A stretch of 21,699 bases of DNA. Origin: Nanobdellota archaeon. GTDB lineage: Archaea > Nanobdellota > Nanobdellia > Pacearchaeales > GW2011-AR1. The position numbers and the translations under genes were made by a program. The notes under the pieces were generated by a model, which was not told the DNA's origin, searched no databases, and worked only from the letters and a program-made list of their open reading frames with translations. Positions 1 through 7,682 of this stretch are shown piece by piece. Position 1 is the stretch's first letter. Each line of letters opens with the position of its first letter. The DNA is taken from NCBI GenBank assembly GCA_030640395.1, contig DAOWJK010000033.1, forward strand, positions 1-21,699. The letters are read 5' to 3'.

Positions 1-701
1 CCTTCCCTGAACACACCCTTTGCCCTCTTGCGCAAAATCCCTTGCAACTGCAGAGCATTATAAGGCGGAAAAATAATCTCTTCTTCTGAAAGTGAACTCC
101 TTACTCGCGGATCAATATCATCTAAAAAAGTCAGATTATTACTAATTCCCACAATAGATATCTGAGCCTGGGAAAGCTCAGAATTAAGCCGCGTGAGATT
201 ATATAAAAAATCATTGGAAATCTTTTTCGTAGTCTGGTCAATTTCATCAAGAATCAAAACAACCAGCTGCTTCTCAGAATCAATAATTTCAATAAACTTG
301 CTGTACACAGACTGCGTAGGCAAACCTGTAGCAGGAACTTCTGCTCCCAACTTTTTAATAATCTCTGACAAAATCCTGTACTCTGTATCAGAAACTTTTT
401 TCAACTTGCAATTCAAATATTCTATTCTTAATTTATATTCACTATCTTTCTTGATTCTCTTCAACAACTCATTCTTAACATGCTGAATAGAAAGAGTCTT
501 CCCAGTCCCTGTCTTTCCATAAAGAAACAAATTACTTGTCCTCTCCCCTCTAAGAACCGGTGCCAACACCAACGCAATCTGCTTAATCTGGTCATCCCGA
601 TAAGGAATATCCTCTGGCTGGTACTTCGTCTGTAAAAGAGATTTATTTTTAAAAATAACATTCTTATCAAAAGACTCAAAAATATTATTAAGTTCCACCA
701 T
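1..701 (-). CDS. cdc6: Orc1/Cdc6 replication initiator, N-terminal part (cut by window edge)
   Basis: This is the origin-binding AAA+ initiator of archaeal chromosome replication. I translated it by hand from an ATG at 701 and it stays open to base 1, so the C-terminal winged helix lies outside the window. Visible in order: an N-terminal segment with the family-typical 'PEDIPYRDDQI' patch, Walker A GKTGTGKT near residue 60, Walker B VVLILDEID near residue 155, sensor 1 as VGISNNL, and then the initiator-specific run 'PRVRSSLSEEEIIFPPYNAL', which is diagnostic of Orc1/Cdc6 rather than other AAA+ ATPases. No Shine-Dalgarno sequence is obvious. The gene reads away from the AT-rich gap at 702-1261, the usual arrangement of an archaeal initiator beside its origin. 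About 233 codons are present, compared with roughly 380-420 for the family. Confidence 0.95.
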   Translation of the reverse strand, partial: MVELNNIFESFDKNVIFKNKSLLQTKYQPEDIPYRDDQIKQIALVLAPVLRGERTSNLFLYGKTGTGKTLSIQHVKNELLKRIKKDSEYKLRIEYLNCKLKKVSDTEYRILSEIIKKLGAEVPATGLPTQSVYSKFIEIIDSEKQLVVLILDEIDQTTKKISNDFLYNLTRLNSELSQAQISIVGISNNLTFLDDIDPRVRSSLSEEEIIFPPYNALQLQGILRKRAKGVFRE

Positions 702-731
702 TATTTTAACCTGCAAACAACAAACTCCTAC

Positions 732-751
732 ACGTTGATTTCGTATGGAAA
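732..751 (-). promoter_or_regulatory. ORB-like Orc1/Cdc6 binding box, left
   Basis: Read on the minus strand this is TTTCCATACGAAATCAACGT. It matches the right-hand box at 16 of 20 positions and keeps the TTTCCA-n-ACGAAA-n-CAA pattern of archaeal origin recognition boxes, though the 3' G-string is weak. It lies 31 bp upstream of the cdc6 ATG, so it could also autoregulate that gene. Confidence 0.55.
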
Positions 752-1074
752 TTTATATTGCTCTGTTTAATTCAACGATAAAAAATATTTAAGTATATAA
801 AAGATTATAACGACGGAAAAAAGAGAACACCTATATTTCTAATGGAAAAATAAAAATTACAAAAAATTCTTTATTTAATAATAAAAAAAATATTTAATCA
901 AAATAAAATAATCTTTAAGATAATTTATTTACAATAAAAGTTATTATTTATTTATAATAGTATAAATTTAATTTTACACTTTATTATTATTTATTATGAT
1001 AATATATATACTATATAATATAAATTTTTTTAAACTAAAACAAAAAACAAAAAACTTCAAATCCTTTTTAAAGG

Positions 1075-1094
1075 TTTCCAGACGAAACCAAAGG
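1075..1094 (+). promoter_or_regulatory. ORB-like Orc1/Cdc6 binding box, right
   Basis: TTTCCAGACGAAACCAAAGG closely resembles the archaeal ORB core (dyad around TTCC...GAAAC followed by a G-string; here AAAGGG). It is a GC-richer island in an otherwise AT-only surrounding and is inverted relative to the box at 732-751. Confidence 0.65.
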
Positions 1095-1261
1095 GTCAGA
1101 GACCACGAGATTTATTCTTAAAATAATAATTAACTATTTTCATTTATAATTCAAAAATACATTAAATTATTGAATATTTCTATTTTTACATAATTACCTA
1201 TACTCTAAAATCTATTTAACTTTACAGAAAAGTTTATAAATTATTTTCTTTTGATTTAACT

Positions 1262-1522
1262 ATGCAATCAAATAAAAATCTATTCAGTACTGTATCAGGG
1301 AAATTAATTGTGACAAAAGAAGGTAAAAAATTAGGGTTTGTCAAGGACATAACTTTTGAAACAAAATCAGGGGAACTCATTAATCTCATTGTAAAGGATT
1401 CCACCCCTTATACAAAAAACCTTAATCTGGAAAAAACAAATTTAAATGAACTCTTAATACCTTATTCTGCAATAATTGCTATTGGAGACTTTGTTATTGT
1501 CTCAGAAGAAGATTTAATTTGA
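1262..1522 (+). CDS. PRC-barrel domain protein
   Basis: The 86-residue product is essentially one PRC-barrel: 'FSTVSGKLIVTKEGKKLGFVKDITFETKSGELINLIV', then 'LLIPYSAIIAIGDFVIVSEED'. The pattern of a strand, 'G..lG.V.di.fd..tg.i..liv', and a closing 'ipy..v..igd.viv' is typical of the fold. In archaea small PRC-barrel proteins include SepF-interacting cell-division proteins (CdpB) and RNA-related proteins; the sequence alone does not decide between them. A TATA-like TTTATAAA at 1233-1240 sits 22 bp before the ATG with no Shine-Dalgarno sequence, so the mRNA is probably leaderless. It is the first gene to the right of the putative origin. Confidence 0.8.
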   Translation: MQSNKNLFSTVSGKLIVTKEGKKLGFVKDITFETKSGELINLIVKDSTPYTKNLNLEKTNLNELLIPYSAIIAIGDFVIVSEEDLI

Positions 1523-1582
1523 ATCTTTAAATTAATAATAATTCACACAAATATTTAAAAATGTACTTTTTTTAAATATAAA

Positions 1583-2008
1583 ATGAAAATAATTGGATTT
1601 AACTTTGATAAGATAAATATTGAAAAACTTTCAAGTAAAGCAGGGAAGCTGGAAGTTAAAACTAATATTGATATTTCTGAAATAAAAGAGGTCAAATCAG
1701 AGAATACCTTGATGAAAGAAGATTTTATAGGAGTTCAATTTGCGTTCAATGTAAATTATGAGCCGGATTTTGTCAGGATAAATCTTTCAGGGAATGTTCT
1801 TTTTGCTGTTGATTCAAAACTTTCAAAAGATATTTTAAAACAATGGAAAGATAAAAAAATGCCCGAGGATTTCAGAATTTTATTATTTAATGTTATATTA
1901 AGAAAAGCAAATTTAAAAGCATTGCAATTAGAAGAAGAAATGAACCTCCCCCTGCATGTTCCTATGCCTTCTTTGAAAAAACAAGAAAATAAACCAAGTG
2001 ATAGATAA
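1583..2008 (+). CDS. Uncharacterised archaeal protein, possibly SecB-like fold
   Basis: The 141-residue soluble protein has no signal peptide or membrane segment. It has an N-terminal half of predicted strands ('IGFNFDKINIEKLS', 'VQFAFNVNYEPDFVRINLSGNVLFAV') and a C-terminal helical part ending 'LQLEEEMNLPLHVPMPSLK'. Paired long strands followed by a helix and a proline-rich end recall SecB-like chaperones, but this is only a weak, motif-free resemblance. I do not recognise it firmly. A TATA-like ATTTAAAAA at about 1552-1560 precedes the ATG by about 23 bp, suggesting its own leaderless promoter. It is co-oriented with the PRC-barrel gene, 60 bp downstream. Confidence 0.7.
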   Translation: MKIIGFNFDKINIEKLSSKAGKLEVKTNIDISEIKEVKSENTLMKEDFIGVQFAFNVNYEPDFVRINLSGNVLFAVDSKLSKDILKQWKDKKMPEDFRILLFNVILRKANLKALQLEEEMNLPLHVPMPSLKKQENKPSDR

Positions 2009-2135
2009 TTTTTTAGAAATTTAAAGTTTGGTTGAAAGGTGTTATATTTAATAAAAAATAAGTTTGATTTTTTATATTTAAAAATAAAGAAAAGCCCACA
2101 ATACATTTATAAACTTATTAGTAGTTACACATTTT

Positions 2136-2660
2136 ATGAAAGTTGAACATTTTTATGGAGCAAATAAAATTTTACAAAAATCAATGTATGATTTAAGAAG
2201 AAGTAACTTCGCTGAATTTTCTCCTGAAGAACAAATGGTTTATTGGCAATTTGATCCTTTATCAGAACATTTTATAGTATTTGATGGAGAAACACCTTTA
2301 GGTTCTATATCTGTTGGAAATTATTCAGAATATCTTGATGTTCATAAACAATTTGGTTTAGATAAATTAATTAAAGGGTATTCCCCAATCTTAAAAATTA
2401 AAGGAGTTCATAGATTAGCGACAATTCCTGAAGTGAGAGGAAATATTTTGGTTTTAAGAAATTTATTAAAAGTTGCTGAAGAAGAAACTAGAAAAGATTG
2501 TGATTTCTTTTTTGGTTATACTGCACCTTCAAAAAATACTCCAGGAGATATTTCCAGATTTGAATTAGGGGAAAAATATTGTTCTATAAGTAATGCTAAA
2601 TCTATTGGGCGTAGGGTTTATCAAGGTGTTGAACAACATTTTTTTGGGAAGTGGGTGTAG
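2136..2660 (+). CDS. GNAT-like acyltransferase fold protein (tentative)
   Basis: This is a soluble protein of 174 residues. The middle, 'EHFIVFDGETPLGSISVG', followed by 'GVHRLATIPEVRGNILVLRNLLKVAEEETRKDCDFFFGYTAP', has the order of a GNAT-type fold: a central strand with 'G.i.v', a strand with 'Ia.ipe.RG', a helix, then a strand. The 'VRGN' loop would take the place of the acetyl-CoA pyrophosphate loop, but it is not a clean Q/RxxGxG/A, so catalytic activity is uncertain. TATA-like TTTATAAA at 2105-2112 sits 24 bp before the ATG; no Shine-Dalgarno is visible. Substrate unknown. Confidence 0.65.
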   Translation: MKVEHFYGANKILQKSMYDLRRSNFAEFSPEEQMVYWQFDPLSEHFIVFDGETPLGSISVGNYSEYLDVHKQFGLDKLIKGYSPILKIKGVHRLATIPEVRGNILVLRNLLKVAEEETRKDCDFFFGYTAPSKNTPGDISRFELGEKYCSISNAKSIGRRVYQGVEQHFFGKWV

Positions 2661-2723
2661 TTGGTTTATTTTTTTATATTTTTCACACAAAACATTTAAA
2701 TAAATCTTTTTCTCTTTTACATT

Positions 2724-2969
2724 ATGAAAATTTCTGCCAAAAAAAAAGAAAAAATTTCCGAACAAATTTTATCTTATCTTTATTCTGTTAATCCCAACTC
2801 TATTTTCACTTCACAAATTGCAGAAGAAATAGCAAGAGATGAGGAATTTGTCAAAAATCTTTTATTAAATTTAAAAAAAAGAAATTTAATAATAGAAATA
2901 AAAAAAAAATCCCAAAGGAATAACTTACCTAAGAAGGTCAAGATGGAGATTAAGCGACGCAGCATATAA
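2724..2969 (+). CDS. Small winged-helix DNA-binding protein
   Basis: The product has 81 residues and is lysine-rich. Residues about 8-65 form a plausible winged helix: 'EKISEQILSYLYSVNPNSIFTSQIAEEIARDEEFVKNLLLNLKKRNLIIEI', that is helix, 'ts.iAeei..de..vk..L..L..r.li..i', then a basic tail (KKKSQRNNLPKKVKMEIKRR). It is probably a small transcriptional regulator. A TATA-like ATTTAAATA lies at 2693-2701, about 24 bp upstream of the ATG, so a leaderless transcript is likely. Confidence 0.7.
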   Translation: MKISAKKKEKISEQILSYLYSVNPNSIFTSQIAEEIARDEEFVKNLLLNLKKRNLIIEIKKKSQRNNLPKKVKMEIKRRSI

Positions 2970-3055
2970 TGCCTACAAAAATTATTAACATACCTGATTT
3001 TAATTATATATCTTATTATATTAAAGTTTTTATATTGCCTTAATTTTAGTTATTC

Positions 3056-3763
<708 letters not shown>

Positions 3764-3912
3764 CTTTTAATTAAATAATTATTCGGTTAACATAATAATT
3801 ATCTAACTCATTTTCCCTTCAAAAAAATATTTCTATTTTAATTAATTTTCTCTCACTTTTCACATTGTTTTTCTTTAAATTTTAACTTTTTCATACCTAA
3901 CACCCACTTTTT

Positions 3913-4530
3913 CTATCTTTTTCGTGATTTTTTATTACTTTTATTTAAATTAACACTCACTTTTGATTTTTTAAGTATTTTTTCCTTTATGTTTTCAGGT
4001 ATAAACAACCTTTTTTTACCATTTTTTTCTATTAATTCTTTTAATATTTCACTTTTCTGTTTTATTGTGTTTATTTGGCCCCTGATAGTAGACTTTTCTT
4101 TACCCAACATCGCTGATAAATCATCATAGCTCAGCTTCATATTAGTATTTAATAATATCCAAAGTATTGCTCTCTCAGTCACTGAAAATTGGTCTAATTT
4201 TGGTGTTTGAACAGTTGTTTGAACACCTGTTTGGACAGCATAAACAGCTGTTTGTTTATTGGACAGCGGTTTGGGTGTTTTAAACAGCCTGTTTGGTTTT
4301 AATTCATTCATAACAGAAACCATATTTTTCAATTCCTCAATCTCTTCTTGAACCGACGATAAAATCTCTTTTACCTCCCCAATCTCTTTTTGTTGCGTCT
4401 TTTTTTCAGAATCAAAATATTTAATCCATTCACTAACAAGATTTATGTCTTTTTTTACAGACTCAAAACTTTTTTTTGTGTCTTCTTTAATCTGTTCAAC
4501 CTCTTTTTTTCCAAATAACCATCCAAACAT
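3913..4530 (-). CDS. Coiled coil + repeat linker + helix-turn-helix protein (B)
   Basis: The chosen start is the ATG at 4530 (MFGWLFGKKE...), which has a TATA-like TTTTTAAA about 25 bp upstream; the frame is open further upstream but there it lies in repeat-rich promoter DNA. The 205 residues comprise a coiled coil (about 8-75: 'KKDINLVSEWIKYFDSEKKTQQKEIGEVKEILSSVQEEIEELKNMV'), a linker containing VQTG-VQTT-VQTP repeats, and an HTH domain ('FSVTERAILWILLNTNMKLSYDDLSAMLGKEKSTIRGQINTIKQ'), ending in a basic tail. 'SyddLs.mLgk..STIRG.in.Ik' resembles sigma-4/winged HTH regulators. Domain order matches the convergent gene at 3056-3763. The linker DNA carries the same ACAG-type motif that fills the upstream region, which suggests autoregulation or a centromere-like binding array. 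Confidence 0.8.
   Translation of the reverse strand: MFGWLFGKKEVEQIKEDTKKSFESVKKDINLVSEWIKYFDSEKKTQQKEIGEVKEILSSVQEEIEELKNMVSVMNELKPNRLFKTPKPLSNKQTAVYAVQTGVQTTVQTPKLDQFSVTERAILWILLNTNMKLSYDDLSAMLGKEKSTIRGQINTIKQKSEILKELIEKNGKKRLFIPENIKEKILKKSKVSVNLNKSNKKSRKR
4205..4295. repeat. ACAG-motif array in the linker-coding DNA of gene B
   Basis: Three 12-bp units (4205-4216, 4217-4228, 4229-4240; consensus GTTTGRACASNN) are followed by further irregular copies with ACAG at 4244, 4263 and 4284. The last 20 bp (4276-4295) recur exactly, inverted, at 4773-4792 upstream of the gene. Several copies read as partial palindromes, AAACAGCTGTTT or AAACAGCCTGTTT. They encode the VQT repeats, but the match to non-coding DNA shows that the nucleotide sequence itself matters. 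Confidence 0.8.
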
Positions 4531-4639
4531 GTTTAATCTTGTAAAAGGAGGTTTAAAAACTTTTTGTTTCCGTCGGCAAATATTTCTTTTTTCATCGGAA
4601 AAATCAAAAAAATTTAAGTAAATTTTTTTTAAAAAAATA

Positions 4640-4795
4640 ACAAAAAACAGCTGTTTAAGCAAAAAAACACCCTTAAACAGCCTGTTTAAACACCCTTAAA
4701 CAGTCAGGCCAATTTTGGACAGCTGTCCAAAATTGGCATATCTTCCTTTTATTTTCCGTCGGTAAACTTAAACAAACAGGCTGTTTAAAACATCC
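4640..4795. promoter_or_regulatory. Operator-like motif cluster upstream of gene B
   Basis: The 4531-4938 gap has no gene. It holds AAACAGCTGTTT (4645-4656), TTAAACAGCCTGTTT (4673-4687) followed by CACCCTTAAACAG, the palindrome at 4708-4737 centred on GGACAGCTGTCC, and an inverted copy of the AAACAGCCTGTTT element at 4773-4792. In addition TTTCCGTCGGYAAA occurs at 4567-4580 and 4753-4766. All dyads share the core ACAG(C)CTGT. The obvious candidate ligand is the HTH protein B. The rest of the gap (4796-4938) is plain AT-rich DNA holding the promoter of the next plus-strand gene. Confidence 0.7.
4708..4737. repeat. 30-bp perfect palindrome
   Basis: The left arm GCCAATTTTGGACAG is followed without any spacer by its exact reverse complement, giving 15 bp per arm centred between 4722 and 4723. 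The inner 12 bp GGACAGCTGTCC match the ACAG-CTGT motif of the surrounding cluster. It lies far upstream of gene B's ATG (about 180 bp) and is not followed by a T-run on either strand, so an operator or protein-binding site fits better than a terminator. Confidence 0.9.
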
Positions 4796-4938
4796 TTCTC
4801 AAAATATTTTTTAATTAATCTGAACTAAGATAACCTAAGTGCACAACATCCGCCAAAAACTAAAATTAATGTAAAAAATTTACTACAAAATTTTAAATAG
4901 TCTCCACACAATTAAATAAAAAAGAGGATTAAATTTAG

Positions 4939-5220
4939 ATGAAACGTAGGTTTTTCGAATATTTTGTTAAAGGCAGGAAATTCAAAAAAGAGTTCAAAAA
5001 ACAGCTGCGTATGTTAATTATTATAACCCTGGGTTTCACAATTGCCTTCACTTGGCGTCAAACAATTTTTGACCTCTTTCAAGCCCTAATGCAATTCTTT
5101 ACAAAAATTCAAAACTCTGCAGCACTCAGCATCCTCACATCAATTTTTATTACAATAGTCAGTGTGGTATTAATTTACATAGCATCTTATTATCTAAAAG
5201 ATAAAGTTGACAATTATTAA
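4939..5220 (+). CDS. Small membrane protein, DUF5654-like
   Basis: The 93-residue product has two predicted membrane helices: about 24-48 ('MLIIITLGFTIAFTWRQTIFDLF') and about 62-86 ('ALSILTSIFITIVSVVLIYIASYYL'), after a strongly basic N-terminus (KRRFFEYFVKGRKFKKEFKKQ). The order basic head, TM with '.. GF..A..W...I..L', amphipathic stretch, TM is the pattern of the archaeal DUF5654 family, whose function is unknown. A GAGG at 4924-4927 lies 11 bp before the ATG. Confidence 0.7.
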   Translation: MKRRFFEYFVKGRKFKKEFKKQLRMLIIITLGFTIAFTWRQTIFDLFQALMQFFTKIQNSAALSILTSIFITIVSVVLIYIASYYLKDKVDNY

Positions 5221-5242
5221 CTAAGGTTAACTAAGTGAATGT

Positions 5243-5662
5243 ATGTTTGAAGACAATAATTTATTTAAAGAGAGCATTCCCACTATTTTAATGAAAGAAA
5301 AATGCTTGAGCCCTATTAAAATTATGTGTAATAGTTTATCTGGGTTGGTTTTTGAAGGAAACAATACAATTATTTATACACATTCCATAGAACCAATAGA
5401 GAATTTTTTTAGACTTGATTTAACCGATCTTAACACTGGTGAGAGAAGAAAAGAAATCCCCACAGAACCTTTTTTTAATAATTATCAAGAAGTTCTAGAT
5501 AAATCCCTTGTAACAAAGGGATTCTATAAAAAAGTGTGTGATTTAAGACTTGCTGATTGTTTGTATGAACAAAGCCAACCTTTGTGCATAGAAGACAAAT
5601 ACCGCGAACAAGAGGCATTTAAAGAGGAAGAAATATTTCTTCCAGGGCATCACGCACCTTAA
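5243..5662 (+). CDS. Hypothetical protein, unrecognised
   Basis: The product has 139 residues, is soluble and acidic, and contains six cysteines spread over the sequence (for example 'EKCLSPIKIMC' and 'KVCDLRLADCLYEQSQPLC'), which might bind metal or form disulphides. There is no signal peptide or membrane segment, and I do not recognise the family. It starts 22 bp after the DUF5654-like gene and is probably co-transcribed with it. The C-terminus 'LPGHHAP' is unusual. The start could be internal, but the first ATG is consistent with the frame. Confidence 0.6.
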   Translation: MFEDNNLFKESIPTILMKEKCLSPIKIMCNSLSGLVFEGNNTIIYTHSIEPIENFFRLDLTDLNTGERRKEIPTEPFFNNYQEVLDKSLVTKGFYKKVCDLRLADCLYEQSQPLCIEDKYREQEAFKEEEIFLPGHHAP

Positions 5663-5740
5663 TTTACACTCTCTCTCAAAACACACAAAAACTTCTCACA
5701 ATATACATTATCAGACCATTTCTATAGTAAAATTTATATA

Positions 5741-5787
5741 CTTATTCTGATAAGGCTATAGTATTGTTATTATAAGGGAACCCTTAT
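5741..5787. promoter_or_regulatory. ATAAGG inverted-repeat cluster upstream of the kinase-recombinase operon
   Basis: Two inverted repeats sit side by side: CTTAT-TCTG-ATAAG (5741-5754) and ATAAGGG-AA-CCCTTAT (5772-5787), with half-sites of the same ATAAGG(G) type. A direct repeat CTATAGTA occurs at 5722-5729 and 5756-5763. The second repeat has 7-bp arms around a 2-bp centre, the geometry of a serine-recombinase crossover site (central dinucleotide). It also overlaps a TATA-like TTATAAGG, so an operator role is equally plausible. Confidence 0.5.
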
Positions 5788-5825
5788 TGGAAAGAAAAAC
5801 CCTAAGTAAACAAATAAAATAAAAA

Positions 5826-6302
5826 ATGACTACAATTTTTATATCTGGAGCAGAGGGAGTTGGAAAAACAACCCTTATGAATCATTTAAAGAAAAAATTA
5901 CTTGAGAAAGAAATCCATGATTTTGATGAGGTTGGTGTCCCACTAAATCCAACTTTAAATTGGAGACATAAAACAACTAAACATTGGTTGGAAGTTTCAG
6001 AAAGGAATGAAAAGCAAGGAAAGGACACTTTAATCATAGGCTTAAGTTTTCCAAGAGAAGTTTTAAAATTTTCAAAAAGGAAAGATAGTTCTTTTTGTTT
6101 GTTGGATATTAGTATTAATGAAAGGGCAAAAAGACTTAGAAAAAGAAATGCTTCAAGAGAAGTGATAAAAGATATAGAACAATTAATAGATTTAAGAAAA
6201 GAGTTTAAGGAATTAAAAATAAAAAAAGTAATTAATGTTTCTAATTTGAATCCAAAAGAAATTTCTTTGGAATTAACTAAATGGATTAATAATCTAAAAT
6301 GA
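5826..6302 (+). CDS. P-loop nucleotide-kinase-like protein
   Basis: The 158-residue soluble protein starts directly with a strand and a Walker A motif, 'TTIFISGAEGVGKTTLMNHL' (G8-x4-GKT). A basic segment 'RAKRLRKRNASREVIKDI' near residue 100 looks like a LID region of adenylate/shikimate-type kinases (R-x-R-x-R). A Walker B is not clear: 'SSFCLLDISINERA' gives hydrophobic strand + LD. It belongs to the P-loop kinase/NTPase class; its substrate cannot be told. Its stop overlaps the start of the serine recombinase by 4 bp (ATGA), so the two are translationally coupled. That is the main reason to include it in the recombinase operon. Confidence 0.75.
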   Translation: MTTIFISGAEGVGKTTLMNHLKKKLLEKEIHDFDEVGVPLNPTLNWRHKTTKHWLEVSERNEKQGKDTLIIGLSFPREVLKFSKRKDSSFCLLDISINERAKRLRKRNASREVIKDIEQLIDLRKEFKELKIKKVINVSNLNPKEISLELTKWINNLK

Positions 6303-7060
6303 CCCAAAACCAAAAAAAACCAAAAGTAGCAATTTATTCAAGGGTTTCAACACAAGAACAAGCAAAAGAAGGATTAAGTGTGGATGCCCAAATAGATAAG
6401 TGCAAATCTTTTTGCAATGCCCGGGATTGGGATGTTTTCCAGGTTTATAGAGATGCAGGGTTTTCTGCAGGAAGTTTAAACCGCCCTGCTCTTGAACTGA
6501 TGTTAAGAGACGCACAGGAAAATAAATTCAAGATAATTCTTGTTTACAAAATAGATCGCTTTTCAAGAAAATTAAAAGATTTAATCATGATTTTAGATGA
6601 CTTAAAATCAAAAAAAATTAATTTCACATCTGTCACAGAGCAGATAGATACTACTTCTGCAATGGGGGAAGCCTTTTTTCAGATAATTGGGGTATTTGCT
6701 CAATTAGAAAGAGGTATGGTTAAAGAAAGAGTTGAATTGGCTTTTGAGAGAAAAATTAAATTTGGAGAGGCTTTGTTTCGGGCCCCTTTTGGATATGTTT
6801 ATCAAAATAAAAAACTCGTTCCAGATCCAGAAAACGCAGCCAAAATAAGAGAGATTTTTGAAATGTGGGCAAGAGATATAGATTACAAGGAAATATCCAA
6901 GAAATTTAACATTCCTTCTTCAACACTTTATCAATTAGTAAAAAACCCCATTTATATTGGAAAAATAAAATATCGTGGAGGGTTGCACAAAGGAAAACAC
7001 AAACCTTTAATTGATGAAAATTTATTTAACCATGCCAATAAAATACAAAATGAAAAATAA
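6299..7060 (+). CDS. Compact serine recombinase (resolvase + Recombinase domains)
   Basis: A site-specific DNA recombinase of 253 residues. The resolvase domain spans about 9-145 with 'YSRVSTQEQ' (catalytic Ser17, Arg15), 'KIDRFSR' (Arg87, Arg90) and the 'FAQLERGMVKERV' helix. A 'Recombinase' DNA-binding domain (PF07508 type) spans about 150-250: 'APFGYVYQNKKLVPDPENAAKIREIFEMW...PSSTLYQLVKNPIYIGKIKYRGG..GKHKPLIDENLF'. All active-site residues I know of are present. It stops right after this domain, without the zinc ribbon and coiled coil of typical large serine integrases (usually over 450 residues). It overlaps the kinase gene by 4 bp and the HNH gene by 11 bp. The missing C-terminal functions may be supplied in trans by the two following Recombinase-domain proteins. 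Confidence 0.95.
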   Translation: MTQNQKKPKVAIYSRVSTQEQAKEGLSVDAQIDKCKSFCNARDWDVFQVYRDAGFSAGSLNRPALELMLRDAQENKFKIILVYKIDRFSRKLKDLIMILDDLKSKKINFTSVTEQIDTTSAMGEAFFQIIGVFAQLERGMVKERVELAFERKIKFGEALFRAPFGYVYQNKKLVPDPENAAKIREIFEMWARDIDYKEISKKFNIPSSTLYQLVKNPIYIGKIKYRGGLHKGKHKPLIDENLFNHANKIQNEK

Positions 7061-7682
7061 TTTGCCCTTTAAACTTAGAAATGAAATTCTTACAAGAGAT
7101 AATTTTTCTTGCCAAAAATGCAATTTTAAGGACGAGACTTCCGAAAGTTTAGAATTACATCACATTAAACCTAAAGTGTCGGGGGGATTAAACGAATTCC
7201 ATAATCTAATAACTCTCTGTTCTATTTGTCATAATTACGCACCTGCTTCTGAAAAAGATTTTATTCTTTATATTAATAAAAAAATAGACGGCAACATTCT
7301 AAATACATTTAGGCATTCTTTATACTCTATAAGTAAAAAAACAAAACAAGGGATGATTAAGCAATTTATCCAGGGGAAGCATCTAACAAAAGCACCAAAA
7401 GGATACAAGATTGTAGACAAAGAATTAGTTCTCGATGAAAATGCAGAAACAATTCCAAAAATTTTCCAGGAATTTTTAGATACAAATATAAGTTTAACTC
7501 AATTGGCAAAGAAAAACAACATGACAACATTAGGAATAAAAAAATTGCTCCAGAATACAACTTATTTAGGCAGAGTCAAATTTGCGTCCCAAGAAAGCAA
7601 CGGAAAACACAAACCTTTAATCTCAGTAACCCTATTTAATAACATTCAAAACAAATTAAAACAAAAACAATGGATAAAATAA
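7050..7682 (+). CDS. HNH endonuclease fused to a Recombinase DNA-binding domain
   Basis: The start is taken at the ATG at 7050, which overlaps the recombinase stop by 11 bp; in-frame ATGs at 7011, 7014 and 7032 lie deeper inside the recombinase gene. The product has 210 residues. Residues 8-62 are a classic HNH module: 'RDNFSCQKC' (Cys21, Cys24), 'LELHHIKPKVSGG' (His37-His38), 'HNLITLCSICHN' (Asn52, Cys57, Cys60, His61), with catalytic His and zinc cysteines intact. Residues about 112-205 are a second 'Recombinase' domain ('APKGYKIVDKELVLDENAETIPKIFQEFL...GIKKLLQNTTYLGRVKF...GKHKPLISVTLFNNIQNKL'), alignable with the recombinase upstream. There is no resolvase catalytic domain. It presumably nicks or cuts DNA at sites related to those bound by the recombinase. 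Confidence 0.9.
   Translation: MKNNLPFKLRNEILTRDNFSCQKCNFKDETSESLELHHIKPKVSGGLNEFHNLITLCSICHNYAPASEKDFILYINKKIDGNILNTFRHSLYSISKKTKQGMIKQFIQGKHLTKAPKGYKIVDKELVLDENAETIPKIFQEFLDTNISLTQLAKKNNMTTLGIKKLLQNTTYLGRVKFASQESNGKHKPLISVTLFNNIQNKLKQKQWIK

Larger units (their letters stand above)
702..1261. other. Putative replication origin (oriC) next to cdc6
   Basis: This 560-bp gene-free stretch is extremely AT-rich between about 760 and 1070, with long runs of A, T and TA steps and no credible coding frame. Two ORB-like boxes (732-751 and 1075-1094) sit at its two ends in opposite orientation, so the AT-rich core is bracketed like a duplex-unwinding element. An initiator gene starts at its left border. 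This layout is that of known archaeal origins. That it is the active origin is inference; replication profiling was not available. Confidence 0.7.

Noticed and set aside
461..679. 72-codon minus-strand frame at the start of cdc6
   Set aside because: The parallel frame encodes unmistakable Orc1/Cdc6 motifs (Walker A, Walker B, sensor 1), so this one is a shadow.
4531..4662. N-terminal extension of the HTH gene B up to an ATG at 4662
   Set aside because: The extra 44 codons lie in promoter DNA, a TATA-like box is correctly placed for the ATG at 4530, and the peptide has no similarity to the paralogue's start.
4823..5237. Near-repeat ACTAAG...CTAAGTG at about 4823 and 5220
   Set aside because: Only short AT-rich blocks match and the second copy spans a stop codon; too weak to claim an attachment site.
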